This document shows positions 1 through 9,541 of a DNA stretch of 64,000 bases, in pieces. Source of the stretch: Pontibacter sp. Tf4 (GTDB taxonomy: Bacteria; Bacteroidota; Bacteroidia; Cytophagales; Hymenobacteraceae). Position 1 is the first letter of the stretch. Every line of letters starts with the position of its first letter. The stretch lies in assembly GCF_014212495.1 (NCBI RefSeq), contig NZ_JACKZC010000004.1, positions 310,001 to 374,000 of the forward strand. The letters are read 5' to 3'. The position numbers and the translations under genes were made by a program. The notes beneath the pieces are model-generated. The model was given only the letters and a program-made list of their open reading frames with translations, did no database searches and was not told the origin of the DNA.

Positions 1-1
1 T

Positions 2-73
2 ACGCAGGAGTTCGCCAAGAATTCAGAAGAAGTAGTGGATAGCCTGATAAGGAAAACGCTGGAGAGAATATAA
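2..73 (+). CDS. C-terminal tail of an unidentified gene cut by the window edge
   Basis: The second reading frame is open from the left edge and stops with TAA at 71-73, giving 23 residues rich in Glu, Lys and Arg that end in LIRKTLERI. A strong hairpin with T-runs on both sides follows directly, as expected at the end of a gene. The fragment is too short to assign a family. It converges with the acyl-CoA reductase gene and shares the bidirectional terminator with it. Confidence 0.5.
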   Translation, partial: TQEFAKNSEEVVDSLIRKTLERI

Positions 74-90
74 TTCGATCAATACTTTCA

Positions 91-136
91 AAACAAAACA
101 GCCTGACGAATCTGCTTCGTCAGGCTGTTTTGTTTT
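91..136. terminator. Bidirectional intrinsic terminator
   Basis: The arms AAACAGCCTGACGAA and TTCGTCAGGCTGTTT pair around a loop of about 4 nt, with A-rich DNA on the left and T-rich DNA on the right. The hairpin lies between two convergent genes and can end transcripts from both sides. Confidence 0.85.
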
Positions 137-156
137 ATAGTTATAGAAGAATGAAA

Positions 157-1167
157 CTATAGCTTCTGCAAAAATGCCATGGTATCTACGCCGTCGGCAT
201 AATCCCACACCATAGGGCATTGTGCTTCGCCGAACGGGATGCTGCCTTCCAGCCAGCCATGTGCAGATACAATTACCTGTGTCTTGTCTTTCAGGGTATT
301 TAGTTTCTCGCGCAGGTCTGTCAGCGAACTGAATGTTTCGTAGAACAGCACCGAAATAGGAGAGACCAGGTTCTCACTTTCCTGCACCAGCATAAAACCA
401 TTGTCGTAGTGAGGGACTTTGTTTACCAGCAGTATAGATTTGTTGTAATCGTAATTGTTCTGGTATTTGTGGTGGTCCAGCACCTTGCTTCTGAACTCGT
501 TCGCTTCAAAGAATTTATCAAACGTATAGCCTTCCGGCACAAACACTTTAGACACGTTGCGGCAACCCAGGCCATAGTAGCGGAAAAAATCTTCTCCCAG
601 GGCTTTCAGGTCGTCGGCTTCTTCGTGGCCGGTAAGGATGCCAATGCTGGTGCGGTTTTTACGGATAATGTGCGGGCGCTTGGCAAAGTAATACTCAAAA
701 TAACGGGCGGTATTGTCGGAACCGGTCGCAATAATGGCATCCGCATCTTTCAGAATCTCCACAAACTCAAACTGGTTGGCAAAAGCCGGTTCTATCATTA
801 CCAGCATATCGGCCAGGCGGCGCATCAGGGGTTGGTCATCGGTACTCAACTTGGCCAGCAGGTAGTGCCCGCTCATCAGCACCGACAGAAAATCATGGAA
901 ACCGACCATCGGGATGTTGCCAGCCATCACCACTCCAACCTTTTTAGGTGTAACCTGTTTAAGATGATAGGGGTAAAGCCACTCGCGCAGGTATTGTTCT
1001 TCGAGCATCTGCGTAATGCCATACAGGGCACAGGATACGTTTTCTTCATCAAACCACGGGTTACGCGACTGCGCCATGCGCGCCCATACCTGTCGGTCTT
1101 CGGGGGTAAGGTTTTTTAATTGCCTGCCCAGTTCCACAAAAGCTTCAATCCTGTTCTCTAATGTCAT
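157..1167 (-). CDS. Acyl-CoA reductase, LuxC family
   Basis: This 336-residue protein resembles the LuxC-type acyl-CoA reductases (aldehyde dehydrogenase superfamily), which reduce fatty acyl-CoA to aldehyde with NADPH. The glycine-rich GNIPMVGFHDF segment (about 84-94), the ATGSDNTARYFE stretch (about 147-158) and GLGCRNVSKVFVP (about 199-211), with the likely catalytic Cys202, fit the family. No signal peptide or membrane segment is seen, so it should be cytoplasmic. It is divergent from a ferredoxin gene, an arrangement I recall as common in Bacteroidota; the physiological substrate is unknown. The TAG stop (157-159) lies inside a CTATAG palindrome, and the protein ends in KL. Confidence 0.85.
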   Translation of the reverse strand: MTLENRIEAFVELGRQLKNLTPEDRQVWARMAQSRNPWFDEENVSCALYGITQMLEEQYLREWLYPYHLKQVTPKKVGVVMAGNIPMVGFHDFLSVLMSGHYLLAKLSTDDQPLMRRLADMLVMIEPAFANQFEFVEILKDADAIIATGSDNTARYFEYYFAKRPHIIRKNRTSIGILTGHEEADDLKALGEDFFRYYGLGCRNVSKVFVPEGYTFDKFFEANEFRSKVLDHHKYQNNYDYNKSILLVNKVPHYDNGFMLVQESENLVSPISVLFYETFSSLTDLREKLNTLKDKTQVIVSAHGWLEGSIPFGEAQCPMVWDYADGVDTMAFLQKL

Positions 1168-1195
1168 GATAAGTATGGTACGCGTATAAATTTTA

Positions 1196-1227
1196 TTTGA
1201 TAGGGACGGTTAATGTTCCTAATTTTG
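1196..1227 (+). promoter_or_regulatory. Bacteroidota-type promoter of the ferredoxin gene
   Basis: TTTG at 1196-1199 and TAATTTTG at 1220-1227 are 20 nt apart, matching the Bacteroidota consensus TTTG-N19-21-TAnnTTTG. The -7 box ends 53 bp before the ferredoxin start codon, and AGGAG at 1268-1272 is a possible ribosome-binding site. Confidence 0.65.
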
Positions 1228-1235
1228 CGGTTTAG

Positions 1236-1631
<396 letters not shown>

Positions 1632-1653
1632 GCATAAACTATAGTTTACCAGA

Positions 1654-1684
1654 AAAACCTGCCTTATAAGGGCAGGTTTTTTTG
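1654..1684 (+). terminator. Terminator after the ferredoxin gene
   Basis: AAACCTGCC and GGCAGGTTT pair around TTATAAG, followed by seven or more T residues. A CTATAG palindrome lies just upstream. Confidence 0.85.
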
Positions 1685-1714
1685 TTTACTTTTGATTACA
1701 AACTATAGCAAACT

Positions 1715-2287
1715 ATGGAAGGGCAACTACACGAAGATAAAGTATTTGAGAAGATCGTTTATCCGAACAAAGAAGTAAAGAGCCGCGAGTTCGAGAACTG
1801 TACTTTCCGGAACTGCGGCTTCTCGGGCAGTAACTTTGCCGGTTCGCGCTTTACCGACTGTACTTTTATTGGTTGTAACCTGGCTATGGTTAAGTTAGGC
1901 CACGCAACTATAAACCATGTGGAGTTTAAGGAATGTAAGCTGACCGGCATCAACTATAGCGAATGCGAAGATTTCCTGTTCACGGTATACTTTGAAAATT
2001 GCCTGCTGGATTATGCCTCCTTTGCCAAAATGAAAATGGCCAAAACCAGGTTCGTGAAGTGCTCCCTGAAAGGCGTGGATTTTTCCGGTACTAACCTGGC
2101 AAGTGCTCTGTTTGATAACACTGACCTGGAACGTGCCGTTTTCAACTATAGCAACCTATCCGGCGCAGATCTTTCTACAGCTTATAATTTTGATATTGAC
2201 CCCGAGATCAATACCATCAAAAAAGCAAAGTTCTCGCAATATGGGCTGCAGGGTTTGCTTACTAAGTATAGTTTGCAAATAGTCTGA
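1715..2287 (+). CDS. Pentapeptide repeat protein
   Basis: This 190-residue protein carries pentapeptide repeats of the A(D/N)LXX type. Examples are FENCTFRNCGFSGSNFAGSRF (about 26-46) and VDFSGTNLASALFDNTDLERAVFNYSNLSGADL (about 121-153). Such repeats fold into a right-handed beta-helix. Some members mimic DNA and protect gyrase from quinolones (Qnr-like); most have no known function, and nothing here decides the role. There is no signal peptide. It sits alone between two terminator or promoter regions. Cysteines are frequent at repeat positions, fitting a reduced cytoplasmic location. Confidence 0.88.
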   Translation: MEGQLHEDKVFEKIVYPNKEVKSREFENCTFRNCGFSGSNFAGSRFTDCTFIGCNLAMVKLGHATINHVEFKECKLTGINYSECEDFLFTVYFENCLLDYASFAKMKMAKTRFVKCSLKGVDFSGTNLASALFDNTDLERAVFNYSNLSGADLSTAYNFDIDPEINTIKKAKFSQYGLQGLLTKYSLQIV

Positions 2288-2346
2288 ATTTGTAGTTCAG
2301 GCAAACAACAATCATCAATTAGCAATCAACAATCAGCAAATTTCCC

Positions 2347-2354
2347 TATTTTTG
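2347..2354 (+). promoter_or_regulatory. -7 box upstream of valS
   Basis: TATTTTTG matches the TAnnTTTG -7 element of Bacteroidota promoters and ends 37 bp before the valS ATG. No clear TTTG box is seen 19-21 nt upstream, so the promoter call is moderate. Confidence 0.45.
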
Positions 2355-2391
2355 CCTTTTAGCGCTAACAAGCAGCAAAAACAAGTATACG

Positions 2392-5022
2392 ATGTCGATA
2401 GCAAAGAAATATAGTCCCAAAGAAGTAGAAGAAAAGTGGTACAGCAGCTGGATGGAGCGTGGCTTCTTCCGCTCTAAGCCAAACCCGAAAAAAGAGCCTT
2501 ACACCATTGTGATTCCGCCGCCAAACGTAACCGGTGTGCTGCACATGGGCCACATGCTTAATAATACCATTCAGGATGTGTTGATTCGCCGTGCGCGTAT
2601 GCAGGGCAAAGAGGCTTGCTGGGTGCCGGGCACCGACCACGCTTCTATTGCTACCGAAGCCAAAGTAGTAGCGATGCTGAAAGAGCGCGGCATCGAGAAA
2701 AAAGACCTCACCCGCGACGAGTTCCTGAAATACGCCTGGGAGTGGAAAGAGAAGTATGGTGGCATTATCCTGGAGCAGCTGAAAAAATTAGGCGCTTCAT
2801 GTGACTGGGACCGTACCCGTTTCACGATGGAAGAAGACCTGAGCGCGGCCGTTATCGAAGTGTTTGTGGATCTATACCGCAAAGGCCAGATCTACCGCGG
2901 CGTGCGCATGGTTAACTGGGACCCGCAAGGCAAAACCGCTCTCTCGGATGAAGAAGTAATCCCGAAGGAAACGATGGCGAAGATGTACCACCTGAAATAT
3001 GAAGTGGTATCAGACAACGCTGAGAAAACATACATTACCGTTGCTACTTCGCGCCCTGAAACAATTATGGCCGACGTAGCAGTGGCTGTAAACCCGAACG
3101 ACGAGCGTTACACGCATTTGCATGGCAAGTCTGTTCGTATTCCGTTGCTGGGTAAAGAGATTCCGGTTATAGTTGATGAGTACGTAAGCATTGAGTTTGG
3201 TACAGGTGCGCTAAAAGTAACGCCTGCCCACGACCTAAACGACTATGAACTGGGCCAGAAGCACAACCTACCAACGATTGATATCCTGAACGACGATGGC
3301 TCGCTGAACGAAAAAGCACAGCTATACATTGGACAGGACCGCTTTGCTGCACGCCGCAACATAGTTAAAGACCTGCAGGAAGCAGAACTGCTGGTAAAAA
3401 TAGATGAATATCCAAGTGTGCTGCAGACATCGGAGCGTACAGGTGCTGTAATTGAACCGCGCCTCTCGATGCAGTGGTGGTGCAAAATGGATAAGATGGC
3501 CAAGCCGGCACTGGAGTCTGTAATGGAAGACCAGATACGCTTGCACCCGCCTAAGTTCAAGAACATGTACCGCTCGTGGATGGAAAACGTGCGCGACTGG
3601 TGCGTTTCCCGACAGTTGTGGTGGGGCCAGCAGATACCAGCTTATTACCTGCCTGATGGTTCTTTTGTAGTAGCTACGACCAAAGAAGAAGCCCTTGAGC
3701 TTGCCCGCAAGCAAAGCGGTAACGCTGAGCTGCAATTAACCGACCTGCGTCAGGACGAGGACGTGCTGGATACCTGGTTCTCATCGTGGTTATGGCCAAT
3801 CTCTGTATTCGACGGCTTTAAAGACCCGGATAACAAGGATATTCTATATTATTACCCGACCAATGACCTGGTAACTGCCCCTGAGATTCTGTTCTTCTGG
3901 GTGGCGCGTATGATCATGGCCGGTTTCGAATTCCGTAACGAGCCGCCGTTCCGTAATGTGTACCTCACTGGTATCGTGCGTGACGCGCAGGGCCGTAAAA
4001 TGTCGAAATCGCTGGGTAACTCCCCGGACCCACTGGACCTGATCGATCAATATGGCGCCGACGGTGTTCGTGCTGGTATGTTGTTCAGCTCACCAGCCGG
4101 TAACGACTTGTTGTTTGATGAGAAACTGGTAGAGCAAGGCCGTAACTTCAGCAACAAGATCTGGAATGCCTTCCGATTGATAAAAGGGTGGGAAGTAGAC
4201 GAAAGCCTGCCATGCCCGAACGAGACAGCTATTAAGTGGTTTGAGTCGCGCTTTAACGAAGCTTTTGTGCAGATCGAAGACCATTTCGAGAAGTTCCGTA
4301 TTTCGGATGCGCTGCTGGCAGTTTATAAACTGGTGTGGGATGATTTCTGCTCGAATTACCTGGAGATGATCAAACCGGCTTACCAGCAACCGATCGATAA
4401 GCAAACTATAGATGCTACTGTTGGCTTCCTGGAAAGCGTCCTGAAAGTGCTGCATCCGTTCATGCCGTTCATTACCGAGGAGATCTGGCACGACCTGAAG
4501 GAGCGCAAGGAGAAAGAGTACCTGATCGTGGCTGCATGGCCTAAAAAAGCTACGTTTGATAAGCAACTGACCTCCCGCATGGAAAGTGTGCTGAAAGTGG
4601 TGGCAGCCATCCGTAACATCCGTAACTCAAAGAACATCGCCCAGACCAAGCAGCTCGACCTGTTTATTAAAGTAATGAACCAGGACGGTTACGAGCCTTT
4701 CCTGAGCATCATCCGCAAGCTGGCTAACATCAACGAGATCAGCTTTGTTCAGGAAAACGTGGAGGGCGCCATCAGCTTTGTAGAGGCCGGCGACGAGTTC
4801 TTTATCCCGATGGAAGGAAATATTGACGTAGCCGCCGAGCGCGAGCGTCTGCAGAAGGAGCTGGAATATACAAAAGGATTCCTGCTATCAGTTACGAAGA
4901 AACTGAGCAACGAGCGTTTTGTGAGTGGTGCCCCTGAAGCGGTCATCGCCAACGAGCGTAAGAAGCAAGCGGATGCCGAAGCAAAGATCAATGCCATTGA
5001 ACAAAGTTTAGCATCGCTTTAA
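2392..5022 (+). CDS. valS: Valine--tRNA ligase
   Basis: This 876-residue class I aminoacyl-tRNA synthetase charges tRNA-Val with valine in the cytoplasm. The HIGH-type motif is HMGH at residues 51-54, after PPPNVTGVL. The KMSKS loop is near residue 536. Between them lies the CP1 editing domain, with [17 protein letters not shown], which clears mischarged threonine. An anticodon-binding helical domain and a C-terminal coiled coil ([18 protein letters not shown] region) complete the usual bacterial layout. The length is normal. Codon use is clearly biased and CTATAG palindromes are rarer here than in neighbouring genes. Confidence 0.98.
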   Translation: MSIAKKYSPKEVEEKWYSSWMERGFFRSKPNPKKEPYTIVIPPPNVTGVLHMGHMLNNTIQDVLIRRARMQGKEACWVPGTDHASIATEAKVVAMLKERGIEKKDLTRDEFLKYAWEWKEKYGGIILEQLKKLGASCDWDRTRFTMEEDLSAAVIEVFVDLYRKGQIYRGVRMVNWDPQGKTALSDEEVIPKETMAKMYHLKYEVVSDNAEKTYITVATSRPETIMADVAVAVNPNDERYTHLHGKSVRIPLLGKEIPVIVDEYVSIEFGTGALKVTPAHDLNDYELGQKHNLPTIDILNDDGSLNEKAQLYIGQDRFAARRNIVKDLQEAELLVKIDEYPSVLQTSERTGAVIEPRLSMQWWCKMDKMAKPALESVMEDQIRLHPPKFKNMYRSWMENVRDWCVSRQLWWGQQIPAYYLPDGSFVVATTKEEALELARKQSGNAELQLTDLRQDEDVLDTWFSSWLWPISVFDGFKDPDNKDILYYYPTNDLVTAPEILFFWVARMIMAGFEFRNEPPFRNVYLTGIVRDAQGRKMSKSLGNSPDPLDLIDQYGADGVRAGMLFSSPAGNDLLFDEKLVEQGRNFSNKIWNAFRLIKGWEVDESLPCPNETAIKWFESRFNEAFVQIEDHFEKFRISDALLAVYKLVWDDFCSNYLEMIKPAYQQPIDKQTIDATVGFLESVLKVLHPFMPFITEEIWHDLKERKEKEYLIVAAWPKKATFDKQLTSRMESVLKVVAAIRNIRNSKNIAQTKQLDLFIKVMNQDGYEPFLSIIRKLANINEISFVQENVEGAISFVEAGDEFFIPMEGNIDVAAERERLQKELEYTKGFLLSVTKKLSNERFVSGAPEAVIANERKKQADAEAKINAIEQSLASL

Positions 5023-5040
5023 ACGATAGTTTATACATTA

Positions 5041-5082
5041 AACAACGGCCGTTCTTATATAGAGAGCGGCCGTTGTTGTTTT
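5041..5082 (+). terminator. Terminator after valS
   Basis: AACAACGGCCG and CGGCCGTTGTT pair around about 14 nt, followed by GTTTT. It lies 20 bp after the valS stop. Confidence 0.8.
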
Positions 5083-5705
5083 GACCTCTACTCAACCTTT
5101 CTCTAAAAGTAGGTGCGTGGCTATAGTTTTTGATTTAGCTTTAGTGACCCTATTTGTCATGTCGAGCGCAGCCGAGACATCTTATGTGTCTGATAGCTCT
5201 CTTCCACTATTGTCATTTCGAACGCAGTGAGAAATCTATCTCAGCCTATAGTTGCTTCTTTGTCATCCTGAGCGAAGCCGAAGGATCTTATATGTCCTAT
5301 AGTTCGGTAAGCTATAGTTCTATAGTTTACTTTGCCTACTGCTGGAACCAGGCCTTTTCTTTCATAGCCACTCTTCATCCTGGGAGCTCTAAGCGCCTAT
5401 AGTGCTATAGTTTCGTTGGCCCCCTCCTGGGCCGGGAGGCCCCGTCTTCGGGCATCGCGCGGTGTACATTTCCTTTGCTCCTAACGTCGCAATGCCCTAC
5501 AGGCACCGCAAATCTACAAGGCGCTCAACCCAAAGACTGAATTCAATTCGATAGCCAATGCTTAAACTATAGTTGCAGTTCATGCTCTTAGTCAAAGCAG
5601 ATCTGATTTTCTCATGCCTATAGTTCCTTGGGGCAGGCTGCGCCTGCCTGCTCGTGAGCTGTAACTATAGAACTATAGTTTGGACTATAGTTACAGGCAG
5701 CAAAG

Positions 5706-5733
5706 TCCCCCTTTGAAGGGGGTAGGGGGATGA
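5706..5733 (+). repeat. Hairpin-plus-G-tail element
   Basis: CCCCC-TTTGAA-GGGGG followed by T and AGGGGGATGA. It has the same architecture as the elements at 5783, 5911, 19004, 28092 and 57611 and the inner ends of the DUF559 cassette. Confidence 0.6.
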
Positions 5734-5782
5734 CTAACCGAAACTATAGAACTATAGCTCCATATATAGTAATGTCAGAGTT

Positions 5783-5817
5783 CCCCTCCTTAGATAAGGA
5801 GGGGTAGGGGTGGTTGG
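5783..5817 (+). repeat. Hairpin-plus-G-tail element
   Basis: CCCCTCCTT pairs with AAGGAGGGG across 4 nt and is followed by TAGGGGTGGTTGG. Near-identical copies are at 28092-28126 (same strand) and at 19004-19038 and 57611-57645 (opposite strand). Confidence 0.75.
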
Positions 5818-5910
5818 ACCTACAGTAACTATAGAACTATAACTCAAACTATAGCAACAGCCCAAATCCTGAAAATCCTTTAATCCTGCAAATCCTGATT
5901 CAGACATTCT

Positions 5911-5944
5911 CCCTCTCCTGTTTTTAGGAGAGGGTCGGGGTGAG
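5911..5944 (+). repeat. Hairpin-plus-G-tail element, variant arms
   Basis: CCCTCTCCT pairs with AGGAGAGGG across 6 nt, followed by TCGGGGTGAG. The arms differ from the 5783 copy but remain complementary, so the shape is conserved rather than the exact sequence. Confidence 0.6.
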
Positions 5945-6173
5945 TGGAGAAGTAAACTATAGTCGTAACTTTCATCATGTCTCACCTATAAAAAGTGTTT
6001 CTCTAACACCACTGAAGCCTGAATTCTATAGTTTAAAAATCTCTAAAGCTTGCCTGAAGAGCACTACCCACTACTAAGTATTCTGTAAAAACTGGCCGGT
6101 TAACGCTAAGTTTTTGTTAAGTTTGCGCCCCCAAACCATTAGCGTTTTTGAGAATTTGCTCTAATTTTACATC

Positions 6174-7196
6174 ATGGAATTTACTGTTCAACAGATAGCT
6201 GACCTGCTGCAGGGGCAAGTGGAAGGAGATAACTTGGCTAAAGTCAGGACTTTAGCTAAAATTGAAGAAGCACAGGCAGGTGCACTGGCATTTCTGGCTA
6301 ACCCGAAATACGAGGCATTCCTTTATACGACCGGAGCCAGCGCAGTTATAGTTTCAGATAAACTGGAACTGAAGAAACCTGTTTCAGCAACACTGATCCG
6401 CGTCAGCGACCCTTACAGTAGTTTCTCTACTTTACTACAGTATTACCAGACAGCTTTACTTGCCTCAAAAACAGGCGTGGAAGAACCTGCCTTTATGGGC
6501 AACGCCAGCACCATTGGCGAGAACCACTACCGTGGTGCTTTTTCATACATCGGCAACAACTGCAAAATAGGCGCGAACGTGCGCATTTTTCCACAGGTAT
6601 ACATCGGCGATAACGTAACTATAGGCGACAATACCACGCTGTTTGCCGGCGCGAAACTATACGCCAACACCGTAGTTGGCAACAATTGTACTGTACATGC
6701 CGGCGCCGTGCTGGGCAGCGATGGCTTTGGCTTCGCACCGCAGGCCGACGGCAGCTACAAGATCGTACCCCAGATCGGTAACGTGGTGCTGGAAGATGAT
6801 GTATCGATCGGCGCTAATACTACGATCGACTGCGCAACTATGGGCTCTACCGTTATCCGAAAGGGCACTAAAATCGACAACCTGGTGCAGATAGCCCACA
6901 ACGTAGAAGTAGGCGAACATACCGTTATTGCAGCGCAGACCGGCATTTCAGGCTCGGCCAAGATCGGAAGCCACTGCGTTATAGCTGGCCAGGTGGGTAT
7001 TGTAGGTCACATCACTATAGCTGATAAAACCACGATCGGGGCACAGTCGGGTGTAGGCAAATCCATCAAAAAGACCGGAACAATTATACAAGGGTCTCCT
7101 GCTTTTGATTACAAGCAGAACCTGCGCGCGCTTACCGTATTCAGAAAGTTGCCTGAGTTACAGCGCGAAGTAGAAGCCCTGCGCGATAAAGCATAA
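6174..7196 (+). CDS. lpxD: UDP-3-O-acylglucosamine N-acyltransferase LpxD
   Basis: LpxD adds the second hydroxyacyl chain from acyl-ACP to UDP-3-O-acyl-glucosamine in lipid A synthesis. The 340-residue protein has the N-terminal LpxD domain (about 1-100, with [14 protein letters not shown]) and then left-handed beta-helix hexapeptide repeats (about 105-310). The likely catalytic histidine is His241 in [13 protein letters not shown]-terminal helical tail ([14 protein letters not shown]) is typical. It is the first gene of a lpxD, lpxC/fabZ, lpxA cluster, 162 bp before the next gene, and acts at the cytoplasmic face of the membrane. Length is normal. Confidence 0.97.
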   Translation: MEFTVQQIADLLQGQVEGDNLAKVRTLAKIEEAQAGALAFLANPKYEAFLYTTGASAVIVSDKLELKKPVSATLIRVSDPYSSFSTLLQYYQTALLASKTGVEEPAFMGNASTIGENHYRGAFSYIGNNCKIGANVRIFPQVYIGDNVTIGDNTTLFAGAKLYANTVVGNNCTVHAGAVLGSDGFGFAPQADGSYKIVPQIGNVVLEDDVSIGANTTIDCATMGSTVIRKGTKIDNLVQIAHNVEVGEHTVIAAQTGISGSAKIGSHCVIAGQVGIVGHITIADKTTIGAQSGVGKSIKKTGTIIQGSPAFDYKQNLRALTVFRKLPELQREVEALRDKA

Positions 7197-7358
7197 AAAG
7201 CCCGATTTTAGTACTCCCGGGCGCAAACGAAAAAATAATATTGGCAAGGCGGTTATAAAACCTTAAGTTTGCAGGAAAATTCGTCCTGTGCAGGTATTTT
7301 ATTGCCGTACAGTGGCTATTCCTGTGTAAAACAGGTTTTGAATTGATTATATTGGTAA

Positions 7359-8753
7359 ATGAACTATAAACAGCATACCATTAAGGCACCGGTTACAGTT
7401 ACCGGTATTGGCTTGCACACCGGTGTAGTGTCGAACATGACATTTAACCCGGCGCCGGCTAACCATGGTTACAAGTTTCAGCGCATTGATTTGCCTGGCC
7501 AGCCCATTGTGGCAGCCGATGTAGACAATGTGGTGGATCTTTCGCGTGGTACAACAATAGAACAGAACGGTGCGCGCGTGCACACGGTGGAGCATACGCT
7601 GGCAGCTTTGGTTGGCCTGGAGATCGACAACGTGCTGATACAGCTGGATGGACCGGAGCCGCCGATCATGGATGGCTCGTCTATAGAGTTTGTACAGGCG
7701 CTGCAAAGCGTTGGCCTACAGGAGCAGAATGCACTGCGCAACTATTTCGAGATAACCGAAGGCCTTACGTTTAAAGATGAAGCCCGTGGGGTAGAGATAG
7801 TTGGTTTGCCGCTGAACGACTACCGCCTGACCGCGATGGTAGACTATAACTCGCCGGTACTGGGCAGCCAGCACGCTTCTATCACCAACATGAACCAGTT
7901 CGAGAAAGAGATCGCGCCTTGCCGCACGTTCTGTTTCCTGCACGAGCTGGAGGCCCTGCACAAGCAAAACCTGATAAAAGGCGGTAACCTGGACAACGCT
8001 ATCGTTATAGTTGACCGTGTGGTGAACGACGAGGAACTGACCCAGCTTGCCAGCATGCTGAATAAGCCGAAGGTAGAAGTAAAAGAAACAGGTACGCTGA
8101 ACAATACCGAGCTGCGCTTCAAGAACGAGCCGGCCCGCCACAAACTGCTGGACCTGATGGGCGACCTGGCCCTGATCGGCAGACCAATAAAAGGACAGAT
8201 ACTGGCAGCACGACCAGGCCACGCGGCCAACGTAGCATTTGCCAAAAAAGTAAAAAGAGCCATTCAGGAAGCTTCTATCCAGAGCGTACCCGTGTACGAC
8301 GAGAAGAAACCTCCTGTGATGGATATAAACCAGATCACGGCCACACTGCCGCACCGCTACCCTTTCCTGCTGATCGATAAGATCATTCACCTGGATGAGA
8401 ACACGGTAACCGGCGTGAAGAACGTGACCATGAACGAGCCTTTCTTCCAGGGCCACTTTCCGGGCAACCCCATTCTTCCGGGCGTTATCCAGATCGAGGC
8501 AATGGCACAGACAGGCGGTATCCTGGTGTTAAACACAGTCGAAAATCCTGAAGATTACTGGACTTACTTCCTGGGCGTAGATAAATGCCGCTTTAAGCGA
8601 AAAGTGATTCCGGGCGATACAATTATCTTTAAATGTGAACTGCTGGCTCCCATTAAACGCGGAATTGCCAAAATGTTTGGTCAGGCCTTTGTAGGTGGCC
8701 AACTGGTAATGGAAGCAGAAATGTCGGCAAGTATAGTTAAGAAAAACGCATGA
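7359..8753 (+). CDS. lpxC/fabZ: Bifunctional UDP-3-O-acyl-GlcNAc deacetylase / 3-hydroxyacyl-ACP dehydratase (LpxC-FabZ fusion)
   Basis: This 464-residue protein joins two enzymes. Residues about 1-300 are LpxC, the zinc deacetylase that commits precursor to lipid A, with a zinc histidine in HTVEHTLAAL (His79) and HKLLDLMGDLALIG near 261-274. Residues about 315-464 are FabZ, the hot-dog dehydratase of fatty acid elongation, with catalytic His332 in LPHRYPFLLID and Glu380 in EAMAQTGG. The fusion is known in Bacteroidota and joins enzymes that compete for or use the same hydroxyacyl-ACP pool. Its stop overlaps the lpxA start (ATGA), indicating coupled translation. Confidence 0.97.
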   Translation: MNYKQHTIKAPVTVTGIGLHTGVVSNMTFNPAPANHGYKFQRIDLPGQPIVAADVDNVVDLSRGTTIEQNGARVHTVEHTLAALVGLEIDNVLIQLDGPEPPIMDGSSIEFVQALQSVGLQEQNALRNYFEITEGLTFKDEARGVEIVGLPLNDYRLTAMVDYNSPVLGSQHASITNMNQFEKEIAPCRTFCFLHELEALHKQNLIKGGNLDNAIVIVDRVVNDEELTQLASMLNKPKVEVKETGTLNNTELRFKNEPARHKLLDLMGDLALIGRPIKGQILAARPGHAANVAFAKKVKRAIQEASIQSVPVYDEKKPPVMDINQITATLPHRYPFLLIDKIIHLDENTVTGVKNVTMNEPFFQGHFPGNPILPGVIQIEAMAQTGGILVLNTVENPEDYWTYFLGVDKCRFKRKVIPGDTIIFKCELLAPIKRGIAKMFGQAFVGGQLVMEAEMSASIVKKNA

Positions 8754-9541
8754 ATCAGCCATTAGCATACATCCACCCGGAAGCAAAGATCGCGCATAAC
8801 GTCGTGATCGAGCCATTCTCTACGATCTATAAGAATGTAGAGATCGGAGAAGGAACCTGGATTGGCCCGAACGTAACCATTATGGAAGGTGCGCGCATCG
8901 GTAAAAACTGTAAGATTTTCCCGGGTGCCGTTATCTCTTCTGTGCCACAGGACCTGAAATTTGCAGGCGAAGAAACTATAGCTGTTATCGGCGACAATAC
9001 GGTTATCCGTGAGTGCGTGACCGTTAGCCGCGGAACTATTGATAAAATGCGTACCGTAGTGGGCAATAACTGCCTTATTATGTCGTACGCGCACATTGCC
9101 CACGACTGTATAGTTGGTAACAACTGTATTGTGGTGAATGCAGTGCAGATGGCCGGTCACGTAGAGATGGGCGATTATGCGATCATCGGTGGCTCAAGTG
9201 CGGTGCACCAGTTCGTGAAGATCGGGGCGCACGCCATGATCTCGGGTGGTTCACTGGTTCGTAAAGATGTGCCGCCTTATGTAAAAGCTGCCCGCGAGCC
9301 GCTTACTTATGCCGGTATTAACTCTATTGGTCTGCGCCGCCGTGGCTTCAACAGCGACCAGATCAACGAAATTCAGCAACTATACCGTATCCTGTTTATG
9401 AGCGGTAACAACAATACCGAAGCACTGGACAAGATTGAGCTGGAAATGGCGCCAAGCAAAGAGCGCGACGAGATCCTGAATTTTGTGCGTAACTCCGGAC
9501 GTGGCATTATAAAAAGCTACTTAGGCAAAGATGCAAATTAA
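8750..9541 (+). CDS. lpxA: Acyl-ACP--UDP-N-acetylglucosamine O-acyltransferase LpxA
   Basis: LpxA catalyses the first step of lipid A synthesis, transferring a 3-hydroxyacyl chain to UDP-GlcNAc. The 263-residue protein is made of hexapeptide repeats forming a left-handed beta-helix (about 1-190), with the catalytic histidine in AHIAHDCIVGNN (about His118). The C-terminal helical domain (about 195-263) holds GLRRRGFNSDQINEIQQLYR. The start overlaps the lpxC/fabZ stop by 4 nt and the end overlaps the next ATPase gene by 11 nt. Length matches the family. Confidence 0.97.
   Translation: MNQPLAYIHPEAKIAHNVVIEPFSTIYKNVEIGEGTWIGPNVTIMEGARIGKNCKIFPGAVISSVPQDLKFAGEETIAVIGDNTVIRECVTVSRGTIDKMRTVVGNNCLIMSYAHIAHDCIVGNNCIVVNAVQMAGHVEMGDYAIIGGSSAVHQFVKIGAHAMISGGSLVRKDVPPYVKAAREPLTYAGINSIGLRRRGFNSDQINEIQQLYRILFMSGNNNTEALDKIELEMAPSKERDEILNFVRNSGRGIIKSYLGKDAN

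Larger units (their letters stand above)
5100..5985 (+). repeat. Composite intergenic repeat block A (forward)
   Basis: No convincing gene lies between valS and lpxD. The DNA is a mosaic of modules shared with blocks near 18.9, 27.5 and 57.5 kb. In order they are: three covarying hairpins (5159-5180, 5215-5235, 5265-5286); a GGGAGCTC segment; a GGCCTCCCGG/GGGCATCGCGC to TCAATTCGATAGC core (5418-5555); three hairpin-plus-G-tail elements (5706-5733, 5783-5817, 5911-5944); and the AATCCTGAAAATCC string. I count 18 CTATAG palindromes between 5,120 and 6,030. Confidence 0.85.

Noticed and set aside
409..1119. Opposite-strand long ORF over the acyl-CoA reductase gene
   Set aside because: It is antisense to a gene with clear family motifs and has no recognisable domain. 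The same holds for other long antisense ORFs, such as those over valS, lpxC/fabZ and ribBA.
5154..5402. Short ORFs inside the composite repeat blocks
   Set aside because: They run across hairpins and CTATAG copies, show Ser/Cys-rich random composition and are not kept between the copies of the block.
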